NCBI RefSeq assembly: GCF_000337595.1
Contig: NZ_AOIL01000028.1
Location: 50,639-84,458, forward strand
Reading direction: 5' to 3'
DNA from: Natrialba taiwanensis DSM 12281
GTDB taxonomy: Archaea; Halobacteriota; Halobacteria; Halobacteriales; Natrialbaceae
DNA: 33,820 nucleotides
Position numbers and translations under genes: made by a program. The notes below the pieces were generated by a model. It did no database searches. It was not told the origin of the DNA and saw only the letters and a list, made by a program, of their open reading frames with translations. Shown here one piece after another: positions 33,750 to 33,820 of the stretch (its first letter is position 1; each line of letters opens with the position of its first letter).

Positions 33750-33820
33750 ATGAGCGAGGACGACACGCCGGACCAGACCGATCAGGAAGCGGAACCAGCA
33801 GGCGAAGAATCGGAACAAAC
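33750..33820 (+). CDS. Start of an acidic protein (3' partial)
   Basis: The ATG at 33750 opens a frame that runs off the window after 23 full codons. The product begins MSEDDTPDQTDQEAEPAGEE, a very acidic disordered start typical of haloarchaeal proteins. It overlaps by three bases the stop of a 17-codon plus-strand frame from 33700 that I do not consider a gene. The family cannot be told. Confidence 0.5.
   Translation, partial: MSEDDTPDQTDQEAEPAGEESEQ

Noticed and set aside
33700-33752. 17-codon frame before the last partial gene
   Set aside because: Arginine/proline-rich and very short; no ribosome binding site or conserved feature supports it.

Overview
The window is haloarchaeal chromosome (class Halobacteria). 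Most of it is GC-rich. Its proteins are strongly acidic, many starts sit about 25-35 bases after a TATA-like box with no ribosome binding site (leaderless transcription), and several families are haloarchaeal: Pcc1, uS15 and eS1 of archaeal type, Pth2, archaeal TruD, ThiR, Thi4, halocyanin and archaetidylserine synthase. A member of Natrialbales is a guess from overall gene content. Bases 1-18 are sequencing adapter, so the left edge is a contig end and not biology.

Left region (19-9720): the 3' end of a starch-binding alpha-amylase, a quinone oxidoreductase and a tiny ORF on the plus strand. Then six minus-strand genes follow: a Nudix hydrolase, an ornithine cyclodeaminase/alanine dehydrogenase family enzyme, a class-III aminotransferase, an MFS transporter, a ThDP-dependent decarboxylase-like enzyme and a four-helix membrane protein. 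The four middle genes look like a catabolic module for an imported amino compound. Its substrate cannot be read from the sequence; a taurine-like sulfonate is one hypothesis.

Mobile region (9938-15209): a 5.2-kb element integrated in the 3' end of tRNA-Ala(GGC), bounded by 30-base identical direct repeats. It holds a tyrosine integrase interrupted by one in-frame TGA, a superfamily-2 helicase-like ATPase with four cysteines between the Walker motifs, an unrecognised double winged-helix protein, and about 1.1 kb of AT-rich non-coding DNA with recurring TTTCGGA and ATGCAT motifs in both orientations. This is the most novel part of the window. It may be a degenerate integrative plasmid or virus relic with its own replication control.

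Housekeeping region (15180-25314): tRNA-Ala, then the rps15, RecJ-like, pcc1 and rps3ae group (translation, DNA maintenance, tRNA t6A modification), TruD and Pth2 separated by two small opposite-strand genes, a Tat lipoprotein thioredoxin, dCTP deaminase, the thiamine regulator ThiR and a methyltransferase.

Right region (25353-33820): a hotdog thioesterase, a conserved archaeal protein with a Cys/His-rich tail, a decayed sugar-nucleotide epimerase, Thi4 (a likely ThiR target, 3 kb away), a tightly overlapping four-gene DUF4129/DUF58 membrane operon with a palindrome in its promoter and no MoxR ATPase beside it, a halocyanin, and archaetidylserine synthase preceded by a small tandem repeat. 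The last gene runs off the window.
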